Shown here: positions 23,015 through 31,842 of the stretch, piece after piece | How the letters are laid out: each line of letters opens with the position of its first letter | Position numbering within the stretch: the stretch's first letter is position 1 | Assembly: GCA_041583495.1 (NCBI GenBank) | Contig: JBFHFS010000001.1 | Location: forward strand, 163,018-227,017 | Origin: JBFHFS01 sp041583495 | Lineage (GTDB): Bacteria; Bacteroidota; Bacteroidia; Bacteroidales; Marinilabiliaceae | Length of the DNA: 64,000 nucleotides | Direction: 5' to 3' | Position numbers and translations under genes: made by a program | The notes under the pieces: model-generated | Told to the model about the DNA's origin: nothing | What the model saw: the letters and a program-made list of their open reading frames with translations, nothing else | The model's database searches: none

Positions 23015-25249
23015 ATGAATCGAATACTTTTTTGGGCACTTCTCCTATGGGGAAGCATGACCTCTATAACTGCACAAACTCTCACCGGAACCGTTTTTGA
23101 GCTCCAAAACCAGCAAAAAAACCCGCTAACCGGAGCCAATGTCTATTGGGAGGGCACCACCATTGGCACGGCGACTAATGCGGAGGGCCGGTTTGAGATT
23201 GCTCCGGCCAGGACCTCCCGAACCCTCATCATCAGTTTTATTGGCTATAGACCCGACACCCTGGTCATCAAGGGTCACCCGGGAGCCATTGAGTCCATTC
23301 TAATGCCCGACAGCGAACTGGAGGAAGTGACGGTAGCCAGCCGCCAGGCGGGGACCCATATCTCCAGAATTAATCCCATCACCACAGTCACAATTACAGG
23401 GGCCGAACTATGCAAAGCGGCCTGCTGCAACCTGGCAGAGAGCTTTGAGACCAATGCTTCGGTAGATGTATCCTATTCGGATGCGGCCACCGGGGCCAAG
23501 CAAATTCAGCTGTTGGGTCTCTCCGGCACCTATGTTCAGATGCTCACCGAGACCATGCCTAACTTCCGGGGGCTGGGCACCTCTTTTGGGCTGGATTACG
23601 TGCCGGGAGCCTGGATGGAATCCATACAGATCTCCAAGGGAGCGGCTTCAGTGATCAATGGGTTTGAAGCCCTGACGGGCCAGATAAACATTGAATACAA
23701 AAAACCGTTGACCTCCGAGAAGTTCTTCGTCAATGGTTTTACCAATTCTCAGGGTCGCATGGAGACCAATGTCAACGGAGGGATTTACTTAGGTGAAAAA
23801 TGGAAAACCGCCATTCTGGCCCATGCTTCTTCGGATGCTCTCGAGAACGATGACAATAACGATGGCTTTTTGGATGAACCGCTGATCAGAAAGTACAGTT
23901 TCATGAACCGTTGGGAATACAACGACCATAAGCAATTTAACACCCAATTTGGGATTAAGATTCTCGACGAGGAGCGAACCGGAGGGCAACAAGGATTCGA
24001 CCGGGATGCCTCCCCCGCAACCTCTGAGTTTTACGGCATAACCATTGACACCAAAAGAGCCGAGGGCTTTGTAAAAGCGGGCTATGTATTTCCGAAGGAC
24101 GAACACACCAACATCGCTCTGGTAACCAACCTCTCGTACCACGAGCAAAACGCGTTGTTTGGGCAGCGCCACTACAATGCCGACCAGACCAGCATTTGGT
24201 CCAACCTGACCTTTCAGTCGCACCTGGGAGAGAGTGAAAATCATAAATATACCACCGGATTCAGTTACCTGATGGACCAACTCTCGGAAGAACTCTCGGG
24301 TCCTGCCCTTTCGGTGAATAACCTGGGCAGGGAGGAACATGTTCCGGGAATTTTTTTCCAATACGCTTACAACCTGCCGGAAAGGCTTACTCTTTTGGGG
24401 GGCTTGAGAGCCGACCACAGCAGTATTTATGGAACCTTCTACACCCCAAGGCTACACTTTAAATACAACCTGAGTGACGCAACAACACTAAGAGCTTCGG
24501 CTGGGAAAGGTTATAGAACACCCAATGCCATTGCTGAGAACAACTCTTTTCTCACCACCTCACGACAAATTTTTGTGACCGATAACCCCGATCAGGAGGA
24601 AGCATGGAATTATGGAACCAATGTGGCCCATTACTTTCATCCGGGACAAAAAGAGGTGGCCCTCACACTGGAGTATTATCGTACCGATTTTAACCATCAG
24701 CTGGTTGTAGACCTGGACCAGTCGGCACGGGAAGTACACTTCTACAACCTGACTGGAAAGTCCAGATCGAACACCTTTCAGGCCAGCCTTTCATCAGAAG
24801 TTCTCAAGGGTTTAGATGTTTTGTTGGCCTGGCGCTTAAACGACGTAAAGGTTACCACCAATGGAACGCTGCAGGAGAAGGCCTTGCAAAGCCGACATAA
24901 GGGGCTTATCAACCTCTCCTATGCCCCGCCCCTGAACAAATGGCAGTTCGATTTCACCACTCAGTTCAATGGCCCCGGGCGACTGCCCAGCACAGCCGAC
25001 AATCCGGAGTCTCTGCAGAGAGGGGATAAGTTTAAAGGGTATGAAATGATCAATGCTCAGATAACCAAATATTTCAAAACATGGAACCTATATGCGGGCG
25101 TTGAGAATCTTACGGGATTCACTCAGGCCAACCCCATAATTGATGCACAATCGCCCTTCAGCAATTATTTCGATTCATCGATGGTGTGGGGCCCCATAGT
25201 AGGTCGCCGCTTTTACTTTGGGTTCAGATTCAGCATTGACCGCACCTAA
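23015..25249 (+). CDS. TonB-dependent receptor with Cys-rich plug, probable heavy-metal (copper) importer
   Basis: 744 residues. Signal peptide to about 20; a carboxypeptidase-regulatory-like beta-sandwich (about 22-105, GANVYWEGTTIGTATNAEGR); the plug domain (about 115-225), which contains the unusual AELCKAACCNLAESFE; then the 22-strand barrel, ending with FYFGFRFSIDRT. The Cys cluster within the plug, where siderophore and SusC-type receptors have none, and the flanking His/Cys-rich and HMA genes point to a soft-metal substrate, most likely copper. It is not SusC-like: no SusD follows and the length is short. Confidence 0.85.
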   Translation: MNRILFWALLLWGSMTSITAQTLTGTVFELQNQQKNPLTGANVYWEGTTIGTATNAEGRFEIAPARTSRTLIISFIGYRPDTLVIKGHPGAIESILMPDSELEEVTVASRQAGTHISRINPITTVTITGAELCKAACCNLAESFETNASVDVSYSDAATGAKQIQLLGLSGTYVQMLTETMPNFRGLGTSFGLDYVPGAWMESIQISKGAASVINGFEALTGQINIEYKKPLTSEKFFVNGFTNSQGRMETNVNGGIYLGEKWKTAILAHASSDALENDDNNDGFLDEPLIRKYSFMNRWEYNDHKQFNTQFGIKILDEERTGGQQGFDRDASPATSEFYGITIDTKRAEGFVKAGYVFPKDEHTNIALVTNLSYHEQNALFGQRHYNADQTSIWSNLTFQSHLGESENHKYTTGFSYLMDQLSEELSGPALSVNNLGREEHVPGIFFQYAYNLPERLTLLGGLRADHSSIYGTFYTPRLHFKYNLSDATTLRASAGKGYRTPNAIAENNSFLTTSRQIFVTDNPDQEEAWNYGTNVAHYFHPGQKEVALTLEYYRTDFNHQLVVDLDQSAREVHFYNLTGKSRSNTFQASLSSEVLKGLDVLLAWRLNDVKVTTNGTLQEKALQSRHKGLINLSYAPPLNKWQFDFTTQFNGPGRLPSTADNPESLQRGDKFKGYEMINAQITKYFKTWNLYAGVENLTGFTQANPIIDAQSPFSNYFDSSMVWGPIVGRRFYFGFRFSIDRT

Positions 25250-25291
25250 TATTTTTTAGCACAAACATTTAACCATTAAAACCAATCAACC

Positions 25292-25660
25292 ATGAAGTAC
25301 TTTATGCTAACCCTCCTGGCTCTTGTGATGCTGATGCCCTCCAGGGCCAACTCAGGCGATAAAAAAGAAAATAAGGCCAAAAAAGTGGAAACGATAGTCT
25401 TTTCCGTAAACATGGATTGCCAGGGATGCGTAGACGGCATCACCAAGGAGCTGACCTTCACCAAAGGGGTTAAAAACCTGGATGTCAGCCTTGAGAACAA
25501 AACAGTGAAAGTAGAATACCGGACCGACAAAACCACTCCTGTGCTACTGAAAAAGGCTATTGTGAATTTAGGCTATGAAGTAAAGGAAGCCGGCTGCGAG
25601 GAATCCCAATCGCCCTGCAGTGAGGAGCTGCCGTCCCAACATCAGGAGCACGAGCATTAA
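25292..25660 (+). CDS. Exported heavy-metal-associated (HMA) domain protein
   Basis: 122 residues. Signal peptide to about 20 (ALVMLMPSRANS); a single HMA domain (about 32-100) with the metal-binding loop MDCQGC, spelling MxCxxC, followed by the ferredoxin-like fold (VKNLDVSLENKTVKVEY). A Cys/His-rich tail (GCEESQSPC, HQEHEH) could add ligands. It is a periplasmic metallochaperone candidate, with copper the usual ion for this motif. It starts 42 bp after the TonB receptor, so co-transcription is likely. It converges with the FAH-family gene with only 5 bp between stops, so there is no room for a separate terminator. Confidence 0.88.
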   Translation: MKYFMLTLLALVMLMPSRANSGDKKENKAKKVETIVFSVNMDCQGCVDGITKELTFTKGVKNLDVSLENKTVKVEYRTDKTTPVLLKKAIVNLGYEVKEAGCEESQSPCSEELPSQHQEHEH

Positions 25661-25665
25661 CCGCC

Positions 25666-26277
25666 CTATCGAACCATAAAATCGAAGAAACAATCCTCTT
25701 CGATGTACCCCTGCAGTCGGTCGCCAATTTTTACAGGCCCCACCCCTGCGGGGGTTCCGGTATAAATAAAATCGCCCATTTTAAGGGTAAAATATTGGGA
25801 AATGTGTTCGATAATGCTGTCGAAACTGAAAATCATATCCCTGGTATTTCCTTTTTGCCGAACCTCGCCATTCACCTCGAGCCTAAAATTAAGGTTCTGC
25901 AGGTCGGAATAGTTATTTTTATCTACAAATTTAGATACCACGGCAGAACGGTCGAAAGCCTTGCATTTTTCCCAGGGCAGGCCTTTGGCCCGCAGTTCGT
26001 CCTGCAGGTCACGAGCGGTAAAATCGATGCCCAGCCCAATCTCATCATAATACCGGTGGGCAAACTTCTTGTCGATACTTTTCCCCAGTCGATTGATGCG
26101 CAACAGGATTTCCACTTCGTAGTGAAACGACCGGGCAAAATCGGGAATATAAAAAGGATCGTTATTACGCAACAATGCCGAATCGGGCTTGGCAAAGATC
26201 ACCGGTTCAGCGGGCAAAGGATTCTTAAGTTCTTTAGCGTGGTCTTCGTAGTTACGACCAATACACAGGATTTTCAT
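25666..26277 (-). CDS. Fumarylacetoacetate hydrolase (FAH) family protein
   Basis: 203 residues containing essentially one FAH domain. It starts MKILCIGRNYEDHAKEL, with metal ligands likely in FHYEVEILLRI (Glu-x-Glu) and an Asp in GLGIDFTARDLQDELR. The end is MGDFIYTGTPAGVGPVKIGD, the family's conserved turn. The short single-domain form resembles acylpyruvase/FAHD1-type enzymes (acylpyruvate or oxaloacetate cleavage), but the exact substrate is unknown. It is 57 bp downstream of the exonuclease gene and on the same strand. Confidence 0.87.
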   Translation of the reverse strand: MKILCIGRNYEDHAKELKNPLPAEPVIFAKPDSALLRNNDPFYIPDFARSFHYEVEILLRINRLGKSIDKKFAHRYYDEIGLGIDFTARDLQDELRAKGLPWEKCKAFDRSAVVSKFVDKNNYSDLQNLNFRLEVNGEVRQKGNTRDMIFSFDSIIEHISQYFTLKMGDFIYTGTPAGVGPVKIGDRLQGYIEEDCFFDFMVR

Positions 26278-26334
26278 TGGGAAAGGACGCTATTTTATGG
26301 ATAACTCATTGAAAAGGAAAGCCCCCAAAAGGGG

Positions 26335-27117
26335 TTAGCCTTTATTGGACTGACTAAAGGCACTGCGTAATTTAATATTGGTGAGGACTTTTTTGGTGAA
26401 CAGCGGGAAATCACCATTCATCATCCAACCATAATAACCGGGATCTTTAACCAGCACATCTTCCACAGATTGCCCTCTGTACTTTCCGAAGTTAAAGACT
26501 TCCTGGCCCTTATCGTTGAAGATGATACGGCCTGCAAAATCGGCATTTTTGTTAAAGGTTGAAAAGTCGGCAAGAAAAGCCACTTCGTTTTCCAGTTCCT
26601 CATAACGGTCCAACTGCGCTTTCAGCACTTCATAGGTTGCCATGGTATCAGCTTCGGCACTGTGCGCGTTTTTCAGATCCTTTTGGCAATAGAATTTATA
26701 GGCCGCCTCGAGGGTGCGCTTTTCCATCTTATGAAAGATGGTTTGCACATCTATAAATTTGCGTTTTCTCATTTCAAAATCGATATCTGCACGCAAAAAT
26801 TCCTCGGCCAACAAAGGGATATCAAATTTATTGGAATTAAAACCAGCCAGGTCACACCCCTCCAAAAAAGCAGCTAACTTTCGAGCCAACTCTTTAAAAG
26901 TGGGACAATCGGCCACATCTTCATCGTAAATCCCATGAATTTCGGATGTTTCTTTCGGGATGGGTCTTTCGGGGTTTATCCGATAAGTCTTGGACACTTC
27001 GGTTCCATCGACCAGCACCTTCAACATGGAAATTTCCACAATACGATCGTAGGTAATATTAATACCAGTGGTTTCGAGATCGAAGAATACCAGGGGATTT
27101 TTAAGATGTAACTGCAT
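26335..27117 (-). CDS. DnaQ-like 3'-5' exonuclease with C-terminal DUF3820-like extension
   Basis: 260 residues from the ATG at 27117. The DEDD exonuclease core (about 1-170) has FFDLETTGIN (Exo I Asp-x-Glu), GFNSNKFDIPLL (Exo II) and AHSAEADTMATYEVL (Exo III), and so belongs to the DEDDh class. The C-terminal part (about 205-255) reads FNFGKYRGQSVEDVLVKDP...YYGWMM, which strongly resembles the small DUF3820 protein encoded at 53220-53444 (PYGKYKGRRICDLPEPYLVWM). Proofreading or RNA/DNA trimming are possible functions. The 31-bp palindrome array ends about 40 bp upstream of its start. Confidence 0.88.
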   Translation of the reverse strand: MQLHLKNPLVFFDLETTGINITYDRIVEISMLKVLVDGTEVSKTYRINPERPIPKETSEIHGIYDEDVADCPTFKELARKLAAFLEGCDLAGFNSNKFDIPLLAEEFLRADIDFEMRKRKFIDVQTIFHKMEKRTLEAAYKFYCQKDLKNAHSAEADTMATYEVLKAQLDRYEELENEVAFLADFSTFNKNADFAGRIIFNDKGQEVFNFGKYRGQSVEDVLVKDPGYYGWMMNGDFPLFTKKVLTNIKLRSAFSQSNKG

Positions 27118-27141
27118 GAAAATTGGTTTGGTTTTAAAACA

Positions 27142-27149
27142 CAAAGTTA
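27142..27149 (-). promoter_or_regulatory. Candidate -7 element of the exonuclease gene
   Basis: On the reverse strand TAACTTTG (27149-27142) matches TAnnTTTG, about 25 bp before the ATG at 27117. The position where a -33 would be is occupied by the degenerate first unit of the palindrome array and has no TTG. Confidence 0.45.
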
Positions 27150-27157
27150 ATTTAAAA

Positions 27158-27545
27158 ATTCATCCCATACGTTGTACGGGAGGTAAAAACTCATCCGATG
27201 AGTGGTACGGGATTTAAATACTCATCGGATGAGGGGTGTTAAAATAACTCATCCGATGAGTGGTATAGGATTTAAATACTCATCGGATGAGTGGTACGGG
27301 GTTTAAATACTCATCGGATGAGTGGTACAGGATTTAAATACTCATCGGATGAGTGATACAGGATTTAGATAACTCATCCGATGAGTGGTACGGGATTTAA
27401 ATACTCATCGGATGAGTGGTGCAGGATTTAAATACTCATCGGATGAGTGGTACGGGATTTAAATACTCATCGGATGAGTGGTGCAGGATTTAAATACTCA
27501 TCCGATGAGTGGTATAGGATTTAAATACTCATCCGATGAGTGGTT
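27158..27545. repeat. Tandem array of 31-bp units each carrying a 15-bp perfect palindrome
   Basis: Eleven near-identical units start at 27189, 27220, 27247, 27278, 27309, 27340, 27372, 27403, 27434, 27465 and 27496. A truncated twelfth starts at 27527 and a degenerate unit lies at 27158-27188. Each unit is ACTCATCSGATGAGT (S = C or G, a perfect palindrome) plus a 16-bp linker GGTACGGGATTTAAAT. Differences cluster in the linker (GGTAYRGG, GGTGCAGG) and in S; unit 2 is 27 bp and unit 6 is 32 bp. The array starts 8 bp past the xylE stop and ends about 40 bp before the exonuclease start. It is not CRISPR: there are no unique spacers. Confidence 0.95.
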
Positions 27546-27552
27546 ACTTTAT

Positions 27553-28959
27553 TTACAACCCGATAACCGGTTGTTCCTCATCTTTTTTCCAGAGGATTTC
27601 CATCTCTTCCAATGTCTTTCCTTTGGTTTCGGGAACAAATTTCCATACAAAGAACAGCGATAGAACACTCATCACTCCATAGAACCCGTAGGTAACCACT
27701 CCGCTAAATTCCATCATTGCCGGATAGGTTGAAGAAATGAAGTAATTGGAAGCCCACTGGGCAGCCACAGCGATAGCAACCGCTTTTCCTCTGATCCTGT
27801 TGGGGAATATTTCGGAGATCAACACCCAGGTGATTGGCCCCCACGACATCATGAAGGAGGCGGTGTAGATAATGATAAAAACCAGGGTACTGATGCCAAT
27901 AATCTCGAAATAAGAGAGGGCAGCAATCGAAAACATACCCAAAGCCATTCCTGCAGAACCCACTATTAGCAGGGGTTTCCGGCCCCATTTATCCACGGTA
28001 AAGATAGCCACCACCGTAAAAATCACATTGATGAGCCCCATAATCACCGTTTGCAGCATGGAGGCATCCTTAGCTGCGCCCATACTTTCGAAGATTCGCG
28101 GCGCATAATACAGAGCCACATTAATTCCCACAAATTGTTGAAATACGGAAAGGAGAATTCCAATAAAGATCACGGTCTTTCCAAAAGAAAGAAGCTTGGC
28201 CGACTTGTGCTGAAGGCTGTTTTTGATATCAACCAAAATGGTTTTAGCTTCATTGATCCCGTTAATTTTAGTAAGAATCCTCAGGGCTTTTTCATCCTGG
28301 TTCTTTAAAGCCAGATACCTCGGCGTTTCAGGAACCAACAACAACAGCAGTCCAAATAAAGCCGCCGGAATGGTTTCAGACAAGAACATCTTACGCCAGC
28401 CAATTTCGTTAATCCACTCCAGTGATTGTCCATTGGCAATGCCCCAGTTCACGAAATAAACCACAAGCATCCCAAAAATAATGGCAAACTGGTTAAGCGA
28501 CACCAACTGGCCGCGGATTTTAGCTGGCGCAATTTCACCAATATACATGGGACTAAGGGCCGAGGCAAGCCCTACCCCAATGCCGCCAATAATACGGTAA
28601 AAATTAAACATCAGCAGCAATCCCACAGTAGGTTCCCCTTTTCCAAAAAAGAGAAATTCGGGATAACCGGAGCCCAGGGCTGAGATAAAAAATAAAAACG
28701 CCGCCAAAAGAAGGGATCTTTTCCGGCCCAATCTTGAGGCCAGTAACCCTGAGATGGCCCCCCCGATGATACACCCGATCAATGCACTTGATGTGGTGAC
28801 TCCGTGAATCCAGGTACTCAGGCCCTGGCTTTCGATGAGATACGCCTGAATAGACTTTTCAGCGCCCGAAATCACCGCGGTATCGTACCCAAACAGCAAT
28901 CCCCCAAGTGTGGCCACCAGCGTAATGGCGACCACAAAGAATCTATTTTTTCCGTCCAT
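27553..28959 (-). CDS. xylE: Xylose/sugar:H+ symporter, MFS sugar-porter family
   Basis: 468 residues, 12 predicted membrane helices. Sugar-porter signatures: LFGYDTAVISGA after TM1, RLGRKRSLL between TM2 and TM3, RIIGGIGVGLASALSPMYIGE, VPETPRYLALK after TM6, DKWGRKPLL in the second half, and PETKGKTLEEME at the end. Last gene of the regulator-xylB-xylA-xylE operon, 12 bp after xylA, so xylose is the likely substrate. The palindrome array begins just after its stop codon. Confidence 0.9.
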   Translation of the reverse strand: MDGKNRFFVVAITLVATLGGLLFGYDTAVISGAEKSIQAYLIESQGLSTWIHGVTTSSALIGCIIGGAISGLLASRLGRKRSLLLAAFLFFISALGSGYPEFLFFGKGEPTVGLLLMFNFYRIIGGIGVGLASALSPMYIGEIAPAKIRGQLVSLNQFAIIFGMLVVYFVNWGIANGQSLEWINEIGWRKMFLSETIPAALFGLLLLLVPETPRYLALKNQDEKALRILTKINGINEAKTILVDIKNSLQHKSAKLLSFGKTVIFIGILLSVFQQFVGINVALYYAPRIFESMGAAKDASMLQTVIMGLINVIFTVVAIFTVDKWGRKPLLIVGSAGMALGMFSIAALSYFEIIGISTLVFIIIYTASFMMSWGPITWVLISEIFPNRIRGKAVAIAVAAQWASNYFISSTYPAMMEFSGVVTYGFYGVMSVLSLFFVWKFVPETKGKTLEEMEILWKKDEEQPVIGL

Positions 28960-28971
28960 AAATGATTGTTG

Positions 28972-30297
28972 TTAGATATAAAGATTAATGAGCTGTTCAT
29001 ACAGTTCCTGTTTTCCACTGATCATTTTTGGCTCGCCGGATGCCATAGCAATAGAACGCAAATCCTCGAGGGTAAGCTTACCCTTTTCGAATTCGGCACC
29101 CTTGCCAGAATCGAAGGAGGCGTAACGACTGGCTCGCATTGCCTTATAATCTGAGTCTTTCATGATTTTGTCGGCAATAACCAGGGCCCGGGCAAACACA
29201 TCCATGGCGGAGATATGGGCGATAAACAGATCCTCCCGATCGGTAGAATTACGGCGAAGCTTGGCATCGAAATTAACGCCTCCGGTTGTAAAGCCACCGG
29301 CTTCAAGAATCACCAGCATGGCCTCGGTGGTTTCATAAATATTGATAGGGAACTGGTCTGTATCCCAGCCGTTTTGAGAGTCACCCCGGTTGGCATCGAT
29401 GCTCCCCAGAAGTCCGGCATCGGTTGCCATTTGCAACTCATGCTGGAAGGTATGCTGTGCCAGGGTGGCATGGTTCACCTCTATGTTGAGTTTAAAATCC
29501 TTATCGAGTCCATAGTGACGCAAAAACCCGATGACCGTTTCGGCATCAAAATCGTATTGATGTTTGGTGGGTTCCATGGGTTTAGGCTCAATCAGGAAGG
29601 TTCCTTCAAAGCCATTCTTACGGCCATAATCACGGGCCATGGTGAGGAAACGAGCCAGATGCTCTTTTTCGCGAAGGGTATTGGTATTAAGCAAAGACAT
29701 ATAACCTTCGCGTCCACCCCAGAACACGTAATTTTCACCGCCCAGGGCGATGGTGGCGTCAATGGCATTTTTAACCTGAGTACCGGCATGCGCCAACACG
29801 CTAAAATCGGGATTGGTAGACGCACCATTCATATAACGCGGGTTGCTGAATACATTGGCGGTTCCCCAAAGCAGCTTAGCTCCGGAGGCTTTTTGCTTTT
29901 CACTGGCATAGGCCACCATTTTTTGCAAGCGATCTTCGATCTCCCCCACAGGTCCGTCTCCTACCAGGTCGGTATCGTGAAAGCACCAGAAGGGGATTCC
30001 CATTTTGGTAATAAATTCAAAGGCAGCATCCATCCGGTTGCGGTTACGCTCCATCAAGTCGTTGGAGGCATCCCAGGGGAAAACCATGGTGCCGGGACCG
30101 AATGGGTCGCCGCCATCACCACACAACGAATGCCAGTAGGCCATGGCAAACCTGAAATATTCCTTCATAGTTTTCCCGCCTACCTTTGCTTCGGCATTGT
30201 ACCATTTATAGGCAAGGGGATTTTTGGAATCCCGTCCTTCAAAACCAATCTTCCCTATTCCCGGGAAATACTCTTTTTGTCCAATTAATACATCCAT
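28972..30297 (-). CDS. xylA: Xylose isomerase
   Basis: 441 residues, class II (long) xylose isomerase. The catalytic His is in WCFHDTD; metal and substrate residues lie in VFWGGREGY, LIEPKPMEPTKHQYD, KLNIEVNHATLAQHTFQHEL and SIDANRGD; the end IAMASGEPKMISGKQELYE is typical. It interconverts D-xylose and D-xylulose (and glucose/fructose weakly), needing Mg or Mn. It starts 7 bp after xylB in the operon. The antisense strand also has a long open frame, a codon-bias shadow. Confidence 0.97.
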   Translation of the reverse strand: MDVLIGQKEYFPGIGKIGFEGRDSKNPLAYKWYNAEAKVGGKTMKEYFRFAMAYWHSLCGDGGDPFGPGTMVFPWDASNDLMERNRNRMDAAFEFITKMGIPFWCFHDTDLVGDGPVGEIEDRLQKMVAYASEKQKASGAKLLWGTANVFSNPRYMNGASTNPDFSVLAHAGTQVKNAIDATIALGGENYVFWGGREGYMSLLNTNTLREKEHLARFLTMARDYGRKNGFEGTFLIEPKPMEPTKHQYDFDAETVIGFLRHYGLDKDFKLNIEVNHATLAQHTFQHELQMATDAGLLGSIDANRGDSQNGWDTDQFPINIYETTEAMLVILEAGGFTTGGVNFDAKLRRNSTDREDLFIAHISAMDVFARALVIADKIMKDSDYKAMRASRYASFDSGKGAEFEKGKLTLEDLRSIAMASGEPKMISGKQELYEQLINLYI

Positions 30298-30304
30298 CTT
30301 ACTA

Positions 30305-31816
30305 TTATTTTAAAAGGTTGTTTAAATTTTGTTTCCAATTTTGATAGCTATCATTGATAAGCGCGTTGTTACTTTCGGGGGTAACGGTCTCCAATTTGGT
30401 AAGATTACTAAAAGCTTCGTCGGGAGATTGCCAGATGCCGGCCCCTAAGGCAGCTCCCCTGGCCGCGCCCAGGGCACCATCGGTATCGTACAGTTCGATG
30501 GTGGCATTGGTCAGGTTCGACAGCGATTGACGAAACAAGGGGCTCAGGAACATATTGGCCTTTCCGGCTCTGATGATCCGGGTATCGACGCCCAATGTTT
30601 GCATGATGTCGGTGCCGTAGCGAAAGCTAAAAGCAATTCCTTCCTGGGCTGCCCGCAGAAGATGCGCCTGTTGATGAATATTAAAATTCAGCCCGCTTAA
30701 AAAAGCCCCCGGATTGGCATCCTGAAGCACACGCTCGGAGCCGTTGCCAAAGGGATAAAACAGAAGCCCCCCGGAGCCGGCTGGAGCGGTCGCTGCCAGT
30801 TCATTCATAGCTTGATAATCGAGGTTGCAGGCTGTATTTTTCCTTAACCAGGCATTCAGTATTCCTGTACCATTAATGCACAACAAGATGCCCAAACGAC
30901 GTTGTTGGGCCGTATGATTCACATGCGCAAAGGTGTTGACCCGCGATAGTTTATCGGGTTCCAATTGGTCGCTGACCCCGTACACCACGCCGGAGGTTCC
31001 TGCTGTAGCGGCCACTTCTCCGGGGTTCAACACATTTAAGGAGAAGGCATTATTGGGTTGGTCGCCGGCCCGATAGCTGACAGGAATACCGGGTTCAAGT
31101 CCAAATTCATTAGCCACCCCGGGCAATAGAGTGCCCTGCACACCAAAGGTAGGCACCTGGGGAGGCAATAAATCGGTTGAAAAGCCCATGGTTTCCATGA
31201 GCTCCCCGGAAACACTGTTAGTTTGAAAATCGACAAAGATCCCTTCTGATAAGCCCGAAAGGGTGGTATTTTTCTCACCGGTGAGCCGAAAAGCAATGTA
31301 ATCGCCGGGCAGCATTATTTTATCAATCCGGGCATAGGTGTCCGGCTCCTGCTCCTTGATCCATTTTAGTTTAGAGGCGGTGAAATTTCCCGGTGAATTA
31401 AGCAGGTGATCGAGACACCACTTCTCCCCCAAGGCAGTAAAGGCCTCTTTGCCATAGTTGATGGCCCGGCTATCGCACCAAATAATGGCCGGACGCACCA
31501 CGGTTCCATTTTTATCGATCGGAACCAGGCCATGCATCTGATATGAGATTCCAATGGCCTTGATCTGAGAAGGTTTCACCCTGGCCTGAGCAACAACCTG
31601 CTTAAGGGCAAGCCCCAGGTTAACCCACCAATCTTCGGGCGACTGTTCCGCCCACTCGGGGCGCGGCGCAGAAATAGCCATCTCCCGCTGGGGAAAAAAA
31701 GCCGATCCGGCACAGGTCCCCGACGCAATATCCAACAGGCTTACCTTCACTGATGAACTGCCAATATCCAGGCCGAGGGTGTAACTGCTTTTTGGTCTGT
31801 TCTGTTCTGTAGTCAT
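30305..31816 (-). CDS. xylB: Xylulokinase (FGGY family)
   Basis: 503 residues of the FGGY carbohydrate kinase family. The N-terminal phosphate-binding loop is GLDIGSSSVKVSLLD; ISYQMHGLVPID is the xylulokinase-typical segment; the catalytic Asp is in RAGDQPNNAF; the C-terminal nucleotide site includes GAARGAALGAGIW. It phosphorylates D-xylulose to feed the pentose phosphate pathway. It follows the regulator gene by 26 bp and precedes xylA by 7 bp. Confidence 0.95.
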   Translation of the reverse strand: MTTEQNRPKSSYTLGLDIGSSSVKVSLLDIASGTCAGSAFFPQREMAISAPRPEWAEQSPEDWWVNLGLALKQVVAQARVKPSQIKAIGISYQMHGLVPIDKNGTVVRPAIIWCDSRAINYGKEAFTALGEKWCLDHLLNSPGNFTASKLKWIKEQEPDTYARIDKIMLPGDYIAFRLTGEKNTTLSGLSEGIFVDFQTNSVSGELMETMGFSTDLLPPQVPTFGVQGTLLPGVANEFGLEPGIPVSYRAGDQPNNAFSLNVLNPGEVAATAGTSGVVYGVSDQLEPDKLSRVNTFAHVNHTAQQRRLGILLCINGTGILNAWLRKNTACNLDYQAMNELAATAPAGSGGLLFYPFGNGSERVLQDANPGAFLSGLNFNIHQQAHLLRAAQEGIAFSFRYGTDIMQTLGVDTRIIRAGKANMFLSPLFRQSLSNLTNATIELYDTDGALGAARGAALGAGIWQSPDEAFSNLTKLETVTPESNNALINDSYQNWKQNLNNLLK

Positions 31817-31842
31817 GATTAAATTAATTTCGGCACATCAAA

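Noticed and set aside
23015..25249. SusC-type glycan receptor of a polysaccharide utilisation locus
   Set aside because: It is too short for SusC, no SusD follows, and the neighbours and Cys cluster fit metal uptake.
27158..27545. CRISPR array
   Set aside because: The units are repeated end to end at 31 bp, the linkers are as conserved as the palindromes, there are no unique spacers, and no cas genes are nearby.
29215..30288. 357-codon forward ORF antisense to xylA
   Set aside because: It mirrors a certain xylose isomerase gene codon by codon. Open antisense frames of this length follow from the codon usage of the real gene, and the product has no recognisable motif.
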